Shown one piece after another: positions 30,655 through 41,268 of a stretch of 64,000 nucleotides of DNA (position 1 is its first letter; each line of letters begins with the position of its first letter). This DNA comes from Gallionella sp. (GTDB lineage Bacteria > Pseudomonadota > Gammaproteobacteria > Burkholderiales > Gallionellaceae). The stretch lies in assembly GCA_028714895.1 (NCBI GenBank), contig JAQTLM010000003.1, forward strand, positions 62,001-126,000, given 5' to 3'. The translations under genes were made by a program, and so were the position numbers. Under the pieces are notes generated by a model, which did no database searches, was not told the DNA's origin, and was given only the letters and a program-made list of their open reading frames with translations.

Positions 30655-32676
30655 ATGGCTGCGACACGCAACATCACACCACCCAAGTTTAATGACATTA
30701 CCGGCGCGATCCGGATGCTGGCAGTGGATGCCGTACAAAAGGCAAATTCCGGCCACCCGGGTGCGCCGATGGGTATGGCGGAAATCGCCGATGTGTTGTG
30801 GAATCGCCATCTGCGCCATAATCCTGCCAATCCCAAGTGGCCTGACCGCGACCGTTTCGTGCTGTCCAACGGCCACGGTTCGATGCTGGTTTATGCGTTG
30901 TTGCATTTGTCCGGCTACGACCTGCCGATGGATGAGTTGAAGCGTTTCCGCCAGATGCATTCCCGAACCCCGGGCCACCCAGAATATGGTTACACGCCGG
31001 GCGTGGAAACCACCGGCGGCCCGCTCGGCCAGGGCATTACCAACGCGGTGGGCATGGCAATGGCGGAAAAGCTGCTGGCTGCGGAATTCAACAAGCCAGG
31101 CCACGAGATCGTCAACCATCACACCTATGTATTCATGGGCGACGGCTGCATGATGGAGGGGATATCGCACGAAGCCTGTGCGCTGGCGGGTACCTGGGGC
31201 CTGGGCAAGCTGATCGCGTTCTGGGACGACAACGATATCTCGATCGACGGCCATGTGGATGGCTGGTTTACCGACGACACGCCGAAGCGTTTCGAGGCTT
31301 ACGGCTGGCACGTCATTGCCGATGTGCAGGGGCATGACCAGGAGGCAATCAACGCCGCGATCAACGCCGCCAAGGCGGTCACCGACAAGCCTACGCTGAT
31401 CTGCTGCAAGACCGTCATTGGCGCGGGTTCTCCCAACAAGTCAGGCACGCATGACGTGCACGGCGCTGCGCTGGGCGATGCCGAAGTGGCGGCCACGCGC
31501 GAGCACATTGGCTGGAAATATCCGCCGTTCGAAATCCCTAAGCATGTGTACGAGGCTTGGGATGCGCGCACCAAGGGCGAAGGCCTGGAAAAATTGTGGA
31601 ACAACAAGTTTGTCGAGTATCACACTGCGTTCCCGAAAGAAGCTGCCGAATTCGTGCGCCGCATCAAGGGGGAATTGCCTTTCAACTGGCCGGCTCATAT
31701 TGATGGGGTAATCGCTGGAATTAACGAAAAGGCCGAAACCATCGCCACCCGCAAGGCTTCGCAAAACGCCATCAACGCCCTGGCTCCGGCATTGCCGGAA
31801 TTCCTCGGCGGCTCGGCCGACCTGACCGGCTCCAACCTGACCAACTGGACAGGCTGCAAGCACATCCGCGGCAAGAGCACCGGCAATTACATCAGCTATG
31901 GCGTGCGCGAATTCGGCATGTCGCACATCATGAACGGCATGGCGTTGCACGGCGGTTTCCTGCCGTTCGGCGGCACCTTCCTGATGTTTTCCGAATATGC
32001 GCGCAATGCGTTGCGCATGTCCGCCTTGATGAAGCAGCGCGTGATCTACGTGTTCACCCATGATTCCATCGGCCTGGGCGAGGACGGCCCGACGCACCAG
32101 CCGGTCGAGCAAACTGCCACGTTGCGCTATATCCCCAATATGGAAGTGTGGCGTCCGTGCGACACGGTTGAATCCGTCGTCGCTTGGGCTGCCGCAGTCG
32201 AGCGCAGGGACGGCCCGACCAGCCTGATTTTCAGCCGCCAGAACCTGGCCTTCCAGAAGCGCGATACGGTGCAAATCGTCAGCATCCGCAGGGGTGCTTA
32301 CGTGTTGTCCGAAGCGCGGGGCGGCAAGTCGCAGGCAATTATTATCGCAACGGGTTCGGAAGTGTCGCTGGCGTTGGAAGCTCAAAAAACACTGGCTGCC
32401 GAAGGCATCAGCGTGCGAGTTGTTTCCATGCCATCCACCAATGTGTTCGACAAGCAGGATCAGGCCTACCGGGACAGCGTATTGCCAAAGGGCATGAAGC
32501 GCGTGGCGGTCGAGGCGGGCGTGACCGGCGGGTGGTATAAGTATGTCGGCCTGGATGGCGCGGTGGTGGGGATGGACTGCTTCGGCGAATCCGCACCGGC
32601 GCCGGAACTGTTCAAGCACTTTGGCATCACCGCTGCCAACGTGGTGGCGGCGGTGAAAAAAGTTATTGGCGCATGA
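30655..32676 (+). CDS. tkt: Transketolase
   Basis: This 673-residue thiamine-diphosphate enzyme transfers two-carbon ketol units in the Calvin and pentose phosphate pathways. The N-terminus has [20 protein letters not shown], the cofactor-binding [20 protein letters not shown] and a central [14 protein letters not shown] with the catalytic residues. CTGGAGAC precedes the ATG by about ten bases. It heads a same-strand run tkt-gap-pgk-pyk-fba that covers sugar phosphate interconversion. Confidence 0.97.
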   Translation: MAATRNITPPKFNDITGAIRMLAVDAVQKANSGHPGAPMGMAEIADVLWNRHLRHNPANPKWPDRDRFVLSNGHGSMLVYALLHLSGYDLPMDELKRFRQMHSRTPGHPEYGYTPGVETTGGPLGQGITNAVGMAMAEKLLAAEFNKPGHEIVNHHTYVFMGDGCMMEGISHEACALAGTWGLGKLIAFWDDNDISIDGHVDGWFTDDTPKRFEAYGWHVIADVQGHDQEAINAAINAAKAVTDKPTLICCKTVIGAGSPNKSGTHDVHGAALGDAEVAATREHIGWKYPPFEIPKHVYEAWDARTKGEGLEKLWNNKFVEYHTAFPKEAAEFVRRIKGELPFNWPAHIDGVIAGINEKAETIATRKASQNAINALAPALPEFLGGSADLTGSNLTNWTGCKHIRGKSTGNYISYGVREFGMSHIMNGMALHGGFLPFGGTFLMFSEYARNALRMSALMKQRVIYVFTHDSIGLGEDGPTHQPVEQTATLRYIPNMEVWRPCDTVESVVAWAAAVERRDGPTSLIFSRQNLAFQKRDTVQIVSIRRGAYVLSEARGGKSQAIIIATGSEVSLALEAQKTLAAEGISVRVVSMPSTNVFDKQDQAYRDSVLPKGMKRVAVEAGVTGGWYKYVGLDGAVVGMDCFGESAPAPELFKHFGITAANVVAAVKKVIGA

Positions 32677-33732
<1,056 letters not shown>

Positions 33733-33737
33733 AAAAT

Positions 33738-33765
33738 GCAGGGGCACGGCGCGCCGTGCCCCTGC
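33738..33765. terminator. Perfect 28-base palindrome after gap
   Basis: The sequence from GCAGGGGCACGG to its exact complement has 14-base arms without a loop and is followed by TTCCTTT, so it can act as an intrinsic terminator or attenuator between gap and pgk. Its central 14 bases, CACGGCGCGCCGTG, are identical to those of the palindrome at 36458, suggesting a repeat family. Confidence 0.6.
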
Positions 33766-33786
33766 TTCCTTTGCATGGAGTAGAAA

Positions 33787-35007
33787 ATGTCCATAATTAA
33801 AATGACTAATATGGCCCTTTTTGGCAAGCGCGTCCTGATCCGTTCGGATCTCAACGTGCCCGTCAAAGACGGCAAAGTAACCTCTGATGCGCGCATCACC
33901 GCGTCGATGGCGACAATCAACTTCGCGTTGAAGGCCGGTGCGCGCGTGATGGTGACCTCGCATCTGGGTCGTCCGGAAGAAGGTGTTTATTCCGAAGAAA
34001 ACTCGCTCAAACCGGTTGCCAACATCATCGCCAACAAGCTGGGCAAGCCGGTGCGCCTGATCAAGGATTGGGTGAACGGCGGCTTCGATGTTGCCGAGGG
34101 CGAACTGGTGTTGCTGGAAAACTGCCGCTTTAACAAGGGCGAAAAGAAGAACTCCGAAGAGACCGCGAGGAAATACGCAGCCCTGTGTGACGTGTTCGTG
34201 ATGGATGCTTTCGGCACCGCGCATCGCGCCGAAGCGTCGACCCACGGTGTGGCGAAGTACGCGCCGGTCGCGGCGGCCGGCATCCTGCTGACCGAAGAAC
34301 TGGACGCGCTGGCCAAGGCGCTGCTCGACCCGGCACGCCCGATGGTCGCCATCGTCGGCGGCAGCAAGGTGTCTACCAAGCTGACCGTGCTGGAATCGCT
34401 GTCCGAAAAGTGCGAACAACTGGTGGTCGGCGGCGGCATTGCCAACACCTTCCTCAAGGCGGCGGGCAAAAACGTCGGCAAATCGCTGTGTGAAGATGAT
34501 CTGGTGCCGACCGCGCAGAGCCTGATGCAGAAGATGCAGGCGCGCGGCGCTTCCATCCCTGTTGCGGTGGACGTGGTGGTAGGCAAGAAGTTCGATGCCA
34601 ACGAGCTGGCCGTGCTGAAGGATGCCACCGAGGTGACCGACGACGACATGATCTTCGACATCGGCCCCAAGTCTGCGCAAGAAATAGCCGACATCATCAT
34701 GAAGGCAGGTACGGTGGTATGGAACGGCCCGGTCGGGGTGTTCGAGTTCGACCAGTTCGGCGAAGGCACCAAAAAAATCGCCACGGCGATCGCGGAAACC
34801 CAGGCCTTCACGCTGGCGGGCGGCGGCGACACCATTGCAGCGATCCAGAAGTACGGCATCTATGACAAGGTATCTTACATCTCGACTGCGGGCGGCGCTT
34901 TCTTGGAATTTCTCGAGGGCAAGAAATTGCCGGCGGTGGAGATTCTGGAACAGCGTGCGGCACAGAATGTGGGAGAAGGTTGCGGCAGCGGTTGCAGCTG
35001 CAAATGA
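33787..35007 (+). CDS. pgk: Phosphoglycerate kinase
   Basis: This 406-residue kinase transfers phosphate between 1,3-bisphosphoglycerate and ADP. The N-terminal substrate site [15 protein letters not shown] and the C-terminal nucleotide region ([15 protein letters not shown] and [10 protein letters not shown]) are intact. GGAG lies seven bases before the ATG. After the usual end ([11 protein letters not shown]) there is an extra tail of about 15 residues with three cysteines, CGSGCSCK, which is not part of the catalytic fold and may bind metal or form thiol contacts. Confidence 0.97.
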   Translation: MSIIKMTNMALFGKRVLIRSDLNVPVKDGKVTSDARITASMATINFALKAGARVMVTSHLGRPEEGVYSEENSLKPVANIIANKLGKPVRLIKDWVNGGFDVAEGELVLLENCRFNKGEKKNSEETARKYAALCDVFVMDAFGTAHRAEASTHGVAKYAPVAAAGILLTEELDALAKALLDPARPMVAIVGGSKVSTKLTVLESLSEKCEQLVVGGGIANTFLKAAGKNVGKSLCEDDLVPTAQSLMQKMQARGASIPVAVDVVVGKKFDANELAVLKDATEVTDDDMIFDIGPKSAQEIADIIMKAGTVVWNGPVGVFEFDQFGEGTKKIATAIAETQAFTLAGGGDTIAAIQKYGIYDKVSYISTAGGAFLEFLEGKKLPAVEILEQRAAQNVGEGCGSGCSCK

Positions 35008-35013
35008 CCCATC

Positions 35014-36453
35014 ATGCTGCGTAGAACCAAAATAGTCGCAACGCTGGGCCCCGCTTCGAGCGACCAGAAAGTCCTCGAGCAGATGATCCGTGCCGGAGTC
35101 GATCTGGTGCGGATGAATTTCTCGCATGGTTCGGTGCAGGATCATGTTAAACGCGCCGAAACGGTGCGTGCGGCAGCGGCAGTGGTAGGCCGCACCGTGG
35201 GTATCCTGGCCGACCTGCAAGGCCCGAAGATCCGCGTGCGCAAATTTGAGAACGGCAAGATCATCCTGAACAAGGACGACATTTTCATTCTCGATGCCGC
35301 GATGGACGGGCTGGGCAATCAGGAGCGCGTCGGGCTGGATTACAAGGATCTGCCCAGGGATGTCAGCAAGGGTTCGGTGCTGCTGCTCAACGACGGCATG
35401 CTGGAATTTGATGTCGTCGAGGTCAAAGGCCATGAGGTGATTTGCCGGGTGGTGCGCGGCGGCGTGCTGTCGAACAACAAGGGGCTCAACCGCAAAGGTG
35501 GCGGCCTGACCGCACCGGCGTTGACCGACAAGGACAAGGAAGACATCAAGACCGCCGCACTGATCAAGGCGGACTACTTGGCGGTATCGTTCCCGCGCAA
35601 CGGCGATGACATGCACCTGGCGCGCGAGCTGATGCATGCGGCGGGCGGCAAGAGCCTGCTGATGGCCAAGATCGAGCGTGCTGAAGCCATACCGGCACTG
35701 GGCGAAATCATCGATGCGTCCGATGCCATCATGGTGGCGCGCGGTGATTTGAGCGTGGAAGTCGGCGATGCGGCTGTGCCCGGCCTGCAAAAGCGCATGA
35801 TCAAAATGGCGCGCGCGAAAAATCGCCTGGTGATCACTGCCACGCAAATGATGGAGTCGATGATCACCAACCCGATCCCGACCCGCGCGGAAGTTTCTGA
35901 CGTGGCCAACGCCGTGCTGGACGGTACCGATGCGGTGATGCTCTCGGCTGAAACTGCGGTAGGCGATTACCCGGTGGAAACCATCGAAGCCATGGCGCGC
36001 ATCTGCCTCAAGGCCGAGCAAGAGGTGGGAGAGAGTGTGTTTGACCGCCGCATCGTGCAGCAAAAATTCACGCGCATCGACCAGTCCATTGCGATGTCCG
36101 CGCTGTTTGCCGCGTCACATTTCAAGGTGAAGGCCATCATCGCGTTGACCCAATCCGGCTCGACCCCGTTGTGGATGTCGCGCTTGAATGCCGGCGTGCC
36201 GATTTTCGCGCTGACCCCGCTGCCGGAAACATTGAGCAAGGTGACTTTATTCAGCGGCGTGCACCCCATCGCCTTCCATTCCAAAGCAAGGGGGCAGTTG
36301 GAAGAATGGCACCAGATTGAGGCGACGCTCGTGGGACTGGGCTTGGTGAAGGACGGCGATATGGTGGTGATGACTATCGGTGAAGCGATGGGCAAATCGG
36401 GACATACCAACACGATGAAAATCATGCGCGTTGGGGATCATCGCAAAACATAA
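35014..36453 (+). CDS. pyk: Pyruvate kinase
   Basis: This 479-residue enzyme converts phosphoenolpyruvate and ADP to pyruvate and ATP. It begins LRRTKIVATLGPAS, has VRMNFSHG, the catalytic-region GILADLQGPKIRV, the active-site MAKIERAEA, the signature-like IMVARGDLSVEVG and ATQMMESM, and a C-terminal regulatory domain. Six bases separate it from pgk, so the two are co-transcribed. Confidence 0.96.
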   Translation: MLRRTKIVATLGPASSDQKVLEQMIRAGVDLVRMNFSHGSVQDHVKRAETVRAAAAVVGRTVGILADLQGPKIRVRKFENGKIILNKDDIFILDAAMDGLGNQERVGLDYKDLPRDVSKGSVLLLNDGMLEFDVVEVKGHEVICRVVRGGVLSNNKGLNRKGGGLTAPALTDKDKEDIKTAALIKADYLAVSFPRNGDDMHLARELMHAAGGKSLLMAKIERAEAIPALGEIIDASDAIMVARGDLSVEVGDAAVPGLQKRMIKMARAKNRLVITATQMMESMITNPIPTRAEVSDVANAVLDGTDAVMLSAETAVGDYPVETIEAMARICLKAEQEVGESVFDRRIVQQKFTRIDQSIAMSALFAASHFKVKAIIALTQSGSTPLWMSRLNAGVPIFALTPLPETLSKVTLFSGVHPIAFHSKARGQLEEWHQIEATLVGLGLVKDGDMVVMTIGEAMGKSGHTNTMKIMRVGDHRKT

Positions 36454-36457
36454 AGCA

Positions 36458-36485
36458 GTAGGGTCACGGCGCGCCGTGACCCTAC
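36458..36485. repeat. Perfect 28-base palindrome after pyk
   Basis: Arms of 14 bases starting GTAGGGTCACGGCG form a perfect palindrome, sharing the CACGGCGCGCCGTG core with the one at 33738. It is followed by AGTAATTTATC rather than a T-run. It begins with GTAG, a tetranucleotide common at the base of REP-type elements. Confidence 0.6.
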
Positions 36486-36512
36486 AGTAATTTATCTAAT
36501 CAGGAGGAACAA

Positions 36513-37577
36513 ATGGCTCTCGTATCTTTACGTCAACTTCTCGATCACGCGGCGGAAAACGGCTACGGCCTGCCCGCCTTCAACGTGAACAACCTTGAGC
36601 AGGTCAAGGCGATCATGGAAGCGGCCGATGAAACCAACAGCCCGGTGATCATGCAAGGCTCAGCCGGCGCGCGCAAGTATGCCGGCGAAGCATTTTTACG
36701 CCACCTCATCGAGGCTGCCGTGGAAGCCTATCCGCATATCCCGGTGGTGATGCACCAGGATCACGGCGCATCGCCCGCGATCTGCATCCAGGCCATCAAG
36801 TCCGGCTTCTCCAGCGTGATGATGGACGGCTCGCTGATGACCGACGGCAAGACGCCGTCCAGCTTTGAATACAACGTCAACACTACCCGCAGCGTGGTGG
36901 AAATGTCCCACGCGGTCGGCGTATCCGTCGAAGGCGAACTGGGCTGTCTGGGTTCGCTGGAATCCGGACACGGCGAAAAGGAAGACGGCCACGGCGCGGA
37001 AGGCGCGCTGAGCCAGGACCAGTTATTGACCGACCCGGAAGAAGCCGCGCAGTTTGTGCGCCAGACCGGCGTGGATGCGCTGGCGATCGCGATCGGTACC
37101 TCGCACGGCGCCTACAAATTCACCCGCCCGCCCACCGGTGCGGTACTGCGCATCGACCGCATCAAGGAAATCCATGCGCGCATTCCCAACACCCATCTGG
37201 TGATGCACGGTTCCTCTTCCGTGCCGCAGGAATGGCTAAAAATCATCAATGAATTCGGCGGCGCGATGGGCGAAACCTACGGCGTGCCGGTCGAGGAAAT
37301 CGTCGAAGGCATCAAGCACGGCGTGCGCAAGGTCAACATCGACACCGACCTGCGCATGGCCTCGACCGGCGCGACCCGCCGCTACCTCGCGCAAAATCCC
37401 AAGGACTTCGACCCGCGCAAGTTTCTCGCCGCCACCACCAAGGCGATGAAGGAAATCTGCAAGGCACGCTACGAAGCCTTTGGTTGCGCCGGGCAAGCCG
37501 CGAAGATCAAGCCGATCTCGCTGGACGCGATGGCAACCCGCTACGCCAAGGGCGAACTGAACGCTATCGTCAAGTAA
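36513..37577 (+). CDS. fba: Fructose-bisphosphate aldolase, class II (Calvin-cycle type)
   Basis: This 354-residue zinc-dependent aldolase has [15 protein letters not shown] and the metal-binding GTSHGAYKF and VMHGSSSVP segments. The start [27 protein letters not shown] is that of the subtype often associated with Calvin-cycle genes (CbbA-like). AGGAGG lies six bases before the ATG. It closes the tkt-gap-pgk-pyk-fba run and is followed by a clear terminator. Confidence 0.96.
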   Translation: MALVSLRQLLDHAAENGYGLPAFNVNNLEQVKAIMEAADETNSPVIMQGSAGARKYAGEAFLRHLIEAAVEAYPHIPVVMHQDHGASPAICIQAIKSGFSSVMMDGSLMTDGKTPSSFEYNVNTTRSVVEMSHAVGVSVEGELGCLGSLESGHGEKEDGHGAEGALSQDQLLTDPEEAAQFVRQTGVDALAIAIGTSHGAYKFTRPPTGAVLRIDRIKEIHARIPNTHLVMHGSSSVPQEWLKIINEFGGAMGETYGVPVEEIVEGIKHGVRKVNIDTDLRMASTGATRRYLAQNPKDFDPRKFLAATTKAMKEICKARYEAFGCAGQAAKIKPISLDAMATRYAKGELNAIVK

Positions 37578-37599
37578 GCGTTGTCAGGCAATGAACAAG

Positions 37600-37624
37600 A
37601 AGCGGCCTTCGGGCCGCTTTATTG
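37600..37624 (+). terminator. Rho-independent terminator after fba
   Basis: AAGCGGCC, the tetraloop TTCG and GGCCGCTT form an 8-bp perfect stem followed by TATTG, 22 bases after the fba stop. This ends the glycolysis/Calvin transcription unit. Confidence 0.85.
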
Positions 37625-37810
37625 TGCGGTAAGCAATTTCAAAGTCGAATGCGGTCAATTGTTCTGCGAAACCGCTTCGATGCTTGGTTTTGCGCCGTAA
37701 ACCATTACACTATCTTCCTCGCGAGGGGCGATTGGCGTTTTCTGCCGCCACGGCACGTTTGACGCCTCTGGTCTGCCGACTCTTATTCCATCTTTATTCA
37801 AAGGTTCGCG

Positions 37811-38296
37811 ATGTACCCAGTCCACGATGTTGATGCACTCCTTTTATTGGCCATGGCCCTTGCTTCGAAAAGACGGCCGGCTGAACTTGCCGAGATCATC
37901 GCTGCAGCCGATCTGATCCAGGGTTCGATTCCTTCCGAATCAAAATTGGGAGAGGCGTTTCATCGGCTCTCCATGCACGGCCTGATCCGCGAGGCGGAGG
38001 GCGGTTTCACGCTAACGCCGGATGCGCAGAAAATCATGACGGGTCAACCCAAGAAAGCCGACGCCCAGGAACGCATCCTCGGCATCAAGGAAAACCTGTC
38101 CGCGTACAACCCTCAGGAGGAACACCCGCCCATCCTGGTTACGGCGGAACAACTGATCGCAGCCGTTCTGGCACACCGGGCTTCCGGAAAAACTACAGGC
38201 AAAAACATGCTGGTGCCGAAACCCAAAGCGGCAGAAGCCAACAATAAGCGTCCGGGGCAGCGCAAGCCTTTTCCGGCACGCCGGTTCAAGGCTTGA
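37811..38296 (+). CDS. Uncharacterised protein with winged-helix-like N-domain
   Basis: This 161-residue protein is not recognised. Residues 1-75 (DALLLLAMALASKRRPAELA, then LGEAFHRLSMHGLIREAEGGFTLTPDA) look like a small winged helix. The C-terminal 50 residues are rich in Lys, Pro and Arg and probably disordered, with basic ends that could bind nucleic acid. It is read alone, with 135 bases to the J-domain gene downstream; it may or may not belong to that operon. Confidence 0.6.
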   Translation: MYPVHDVDALLLLAMALASKRRPAELAEIIAAADLIQGSIPSESKLGEAFHRLSMHGLIREAEGGFTLTPDAQKIMTGQPKKADAQERILGIKENLSAYNPQEEHPPILVTAEQLIAAVLAHRASGKTTGKNMLVPKPKAAEANNKRPGQRKPFPARRFKA

Positions 38297-38431
38297 GCGC
38301 GCGCATGGCCGATATTCCCCAGCCCGCAACGCCGGACTCACCCGTCATGAATGCAGCGCGCGGCGCGCTGCATTGCGCTCTTTTCCCGCTCCGGCTGATG
38401 TGTAAAATTGTCTCCTTACGGGAGGCCTCCG

Positions 38432-38734
38432 TTGGAAAATCCATATAACATTCTCGGCGTATCTCCGACCGCTTCGGCCGAAGAGATCAAGAAGGCGTAC
38501 CGCTCTCTTGCCATGCGCCATCACCCGGACAGGAATACGCATCCCGGCGCAGAAAGCCGGTTTAATGCCATTAAAACGGCGTACGAGTTGCTGTCCGACC
38601 CCAAAAAAAGGGCTGACTATAATCAGAGCCTCAACAACCGCATCATCATCGATCCGGAAAACGAGGCGCTCTCCCTGTGGAATTCACTGTTCAACCGCTG
38701 CGGAATTGCTCTTCAGCACAACTCATCACTCTAA
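38432..38734 (+). CDS. J-domain protein (DnaJ-like, single domain)
   Basis: This 100-residue protein consists of a J domain ([20 protein letters not shown] to [12 protein letters not shown], with the HPD motif in MRHHPDRN) plus a 30-residue tail. J domains stimulate the ATPase of DnaK-type chaperones, with the rest of the protein giving specificity. The start is TTG 38432, six bases after GGGAGG. The next gene begins 11 bases after its stop, pointing to a shared function with the unknown proteins that follow. Confidence 0.85.
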   Translation: MENPYNILGVSPTASAEEIKKAYRSLAMRHHPDRNTHPGAESRFNAIKTAYELLSDPKKRADYNQSLNNRIIIDPENEALSLWNSLFNRCGIALQHNSSL

Positions 38735-38745
38735 ATACGAAACCC

Positions 38746-39270
38746 ATGAAAAATAATATCCATCACGAATTTGCCTATCAATCGCGCGAGTTGGGTGTCC
38801 AGATCGAGGACACGCTGGGCGAGCCGCCCGACCGGAAGAATTATGCGAGCGTCATCAAGTCGCTGATCGGCGAATATGCGAAAGGCACAGAGATCGACGA
38901 TGTGAATCTGCTGAGCTTTGCGCTTGCCGACCACCTGCGCTTTGACGATCCCGCCGGGTTGCTGGCGCAATGCAAGCAATATGATAAAGGCGATGCCGCG
39001 AAAGCGGTGGCGATGGTGTCGTGCGCGGACGCCGAGGCGAGCAAGGCTTTGGCTATCGTTTTCGCCAGTAATCCGGAATTGGCACGCAAGGCGATCATTA
39101 CGGCATTTTTGTTCAAGAACACCAAGCGCTGGACTGATGTGGACAATTCGCTCGAAGCCCTGCAAGAGGAAGAGGGCGGCGATGCGGATGATGGCGAGGA
39201 CGATGAGCGGGGTGTGCCGAGCCAGGATGTGATTGATCTATTCGATACACGCGAGGACGGGAATGGCTGA
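38746..39270 (+). CDS. Uncharacterised protein, J-domain operon, gene 2
   Basis: This 174-residue, mainly helical protein is not recognised. It has one region rich in Ala and Leu (residues 45-120) and a very acidic C-terminal stretch (EEEGGDADDGEDDERG). The ATG at 38746 lies 11 bases after the J-domain gene. Its stop overlaps the next start in ATGGCTGA, which means translational coupling with gene 3. Soluble, no signal peptide. Confidence 0.6.
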   Translation: MKNNIHHEFAYQSRELGVQIEDTLGEPPDRKNYASVIKSLIGEYAKGTEIDDVNLLSFALADHLRFDDPAGLLAQCKQYDKGDAAKAVAMVSCADAEASKALAIVFASNPELARKAIITAFLFKNTKRWTDVDNSLEALQEEEGGDADDGEDDERGVPSQDVIDLFDTREDGNG

Positions 39271-40051
39271 CAACAAAAATTTTCCGGCGATCAGTCTGCA
39301 GGTCACCGAGCTGGTTCTGGCCGGCTCGACCGACCATGCGGAAGATGCATTCAACGAAGCGGCGGAAAAATTCGGCGACCTCGCCGTCGTTCAAGTGCTG
39401 GACTCATTAGAGCCGCAAGTGGCCGCCATGCACCTGTCTGCTTTCGATGGCGGCAAGCTGTCGCTGGCTACGCTGCTGATCTCGCCCAAGGCCTGGGCGG
39501 AAAGCCTGGCCTTTTTCGCCGCTACCTGGAGCGAGGAGACGATCGAGGATGAGCCGGAAGTGTTGACCGAATCCCTGTTCGCGCATATCCATGGAGTCGT
39601 TTTCTCCAGCGACGATCAGGGGCGGCGCACGGCACTCATCCACCAAGCGTTATCGACCGATTGGGGAACGACGGCTTTTGCCGTGCTGTTCTCGACCGCT
39701 ACCGTCGAAATCATCGAGCTCGCCAATGACATCTACTCCCGCGGCGCGCTCAGCAGCGGCCAGACGACTTCGGATCACGACGTGATTCCGCTCGCGCTGG
39801 AGATCGCGCGCAGCGATGCGGATGCCTGGGATCGGGTGTTGTTTGAAATTTTCCCCGACTGGCAGCCCGGCGAGAACCAATTGCGCGCAAGGTCTGAAGA
39901 GGGCGATGATGACGAACAGGATCATGAAGATGCTTTAGCCAGAACCACCAATGAACTGCTGTTGCGCCTGCGCAAACAAGTGCCCAGCAAACCGGTCAGC
40001 GCGCCAAAAACAGGCGGCCGCCCAAGCCTGGGTGAGGATATTTTTGCGTGA
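39263..40051 (+). CDS. Uncharacterised protein, J-domain operon, gene 3
   Basis: This 262-residue protein is not recognised. It is mostly helical, with an acidic segment (SEEGDDDEQDHEDA, near residue 210) that parallels the acidic tail of gene 2, and a short basic Pro-rich end (VPSKPVSAPKTGGRPSLGED). The start overlaps the end of gene 2 by eight bases. No catalytic motif, membrane helix or signal peptide is visible. Confidence 0.6.
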   Translation: MADNKNFPAISLQVTELVLAGSTDHAEDAFNEAAEKFGDLAVVQVLDSLEPQVAAMHLSAFDGGKLSLATLLISPKAWAESLAFFAATWSEETIEDEPEVLTESLFAHIHGVVFSSDDQGRRTALIHQALSTDWGTTAFAVLFSTATVEIIELANDIYSRGALSSGQTTSDHDVIPLALEIARSDADAWDRVLFEIFPDWQPGENQLRARSEEGDDDEQDHEDALARTTNELLLRLRKQVPSKPVSAPKTGGRPSLGEDIFA

Positions 40052-40092
40052 GATCCGATCGTTAGGCCAGGCACGTTCCCGGAAAATCATTC

Positions 40093-40965
40093 ATGCAACT
40101 CGCCCACATCACCACGCGCCCCCCCCATTTGGTGCAAGCGCTCGAGGCGCTTGCACAGCGCGCGGATCATCAGGAGGCAGCACAGGCCCTTATCCATGAG
40201 CTAAGCGGCATCACCGTGCTCGTCGCCAAAAAATTCACCAATGACAGGATGGCGGATGGCCTGCTCGAAGCGTTTTACCTGACGGTCGGTTGTATCTCGC
40301 TGGGAATCAGCCAGGCCAATATCCCGGAAGAAAGTGAGTCCAAATTATCTTTCCTGCTGCACCACGGTGCCGAATATGTATTCCAGATGGGATTTCGGCA
40401 TATCAAGGAATTATCCGGCCTGCCTTATCACGCCTTTGTTTCGGATTTTGATAGCGACCCGTTCGTACAGCAGCTCAATGTCAAAGCGCTCTTTTCGGAG
40501 ATATGCCGTGCCGATCCAAACTCGGTATGGACAGGCGATGACGTCTATAAAAAAGAATTGCTCGATCGGAAGAGCAACCAAAGAATCGTCGAGTGTGCAA
40601 AATGGTTGCGCAAAAAACATTTTGCAGGCCCCGTCAAAAATACCGACCTCGACGCCAATGCGGTTATCGCCATCGCTGTAATTTTCGCGATTCTCGGTGA
40701 CGGGCGAATCGTCGCCCGTACCGGGCAAAAAGAGATCGAGAGCCTGATCCGTCGCGCCCGGGAAACACGGCCGGATATCGAGGCGGGTTGGAACGAATGG
40801 CTTAAAAACATCCCCCATGAATATCAGCCCATACTGCGTGAACGCATGGACGAATACAGAAACACCATCGTCAAGAAAATCCTATCGAAAACCAGAGCTA
40901 AAACAGTCATCACCGAGATACAAAATTATTACGCGGGCGATGAAATGGATGTCGACTATCCCTGA
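40093..40965 (+). CDS. Uncharacterised protein, J-domain operon, gene 4
   Basis: This 290-residue protein is not recognised. It is predicted soluble and helical with a central hydrophobic stretch (DANAVIAIAVIFAILGDGRI, near 190-209) that could be a buried helix or a membrane contact. It starts 41 bases after gene 3 on the same strand. A substrate protein or cofactor of the J-domain partner is possible, but nothing in the sequence shows this. Confidence 0.55.
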   Translation: MQLAHITTRPPHLVQALEALAQRADHQEAAQALIHELSGITVLVAKKFTNDRMADGLLEAFYLTVGCISLGISQANIPEESESKLSFLLHHGAEYVFQMGFRHIKELSGLPYHAFVSDFDSDPFVQQLNVKALFSEICRADPNSVWTGDDVYKKELLDRKSNQRIVECAKWLRKKHFAGPVKNTDLDANAVIAIAVIFAILGDGRIVARTGQKEIESLIRRARETRPDIEAGWNEWLKNIPHEYQPILRERMDEYRNTIVKKILSKTRAKTVITEIQNYYAGDEMDVDYP

Positions 40966-41268
40966 TCTACCGTTTATTGCACATTCCTCTTTCCTGGTTA
41001 GGACGCAGCGTTTTACCGAACACATCTAGGCAGTCCAGCTCCACAAAGCCTATCGGCCAGTGCAGGCGACGCTTTTTATTCGCAAGGCGCAATCTTGCAA
41101 GGCAATATCGATTAAAGTACCAAGGTGGAGTTGTCCATCCCGCTGCGCATTTCCGGCAAGGGAAGGCCGAGTCCAGAAGCGGGGCTGTAACATAAATTAA
41201 ATCGATGCGCAGCCGCCCTCTGTTCATTAACTCCCGCTTAACCGTTGGCGTCTGGAGGAGTAATAGCC
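40966..41268. other. Intergenic region without a supported gene
   Basis: About 300 bases between the J-domain operon and the thioredoxin-DsbD fusion. Short open frames exist on both strands but none has a ribosome-binding site or recognisable protein. GGAGGAG at its right end is the ribosome-binding site of the next gene. Confidence 0.5.

Noticed and set aside
40967..41227. 86-codon minus-strand frame after the J-domain operon
   Set aside because: No ribosome-binding site or family resemblance; a transposase remnant was considered but cannot be supported from this text alone.
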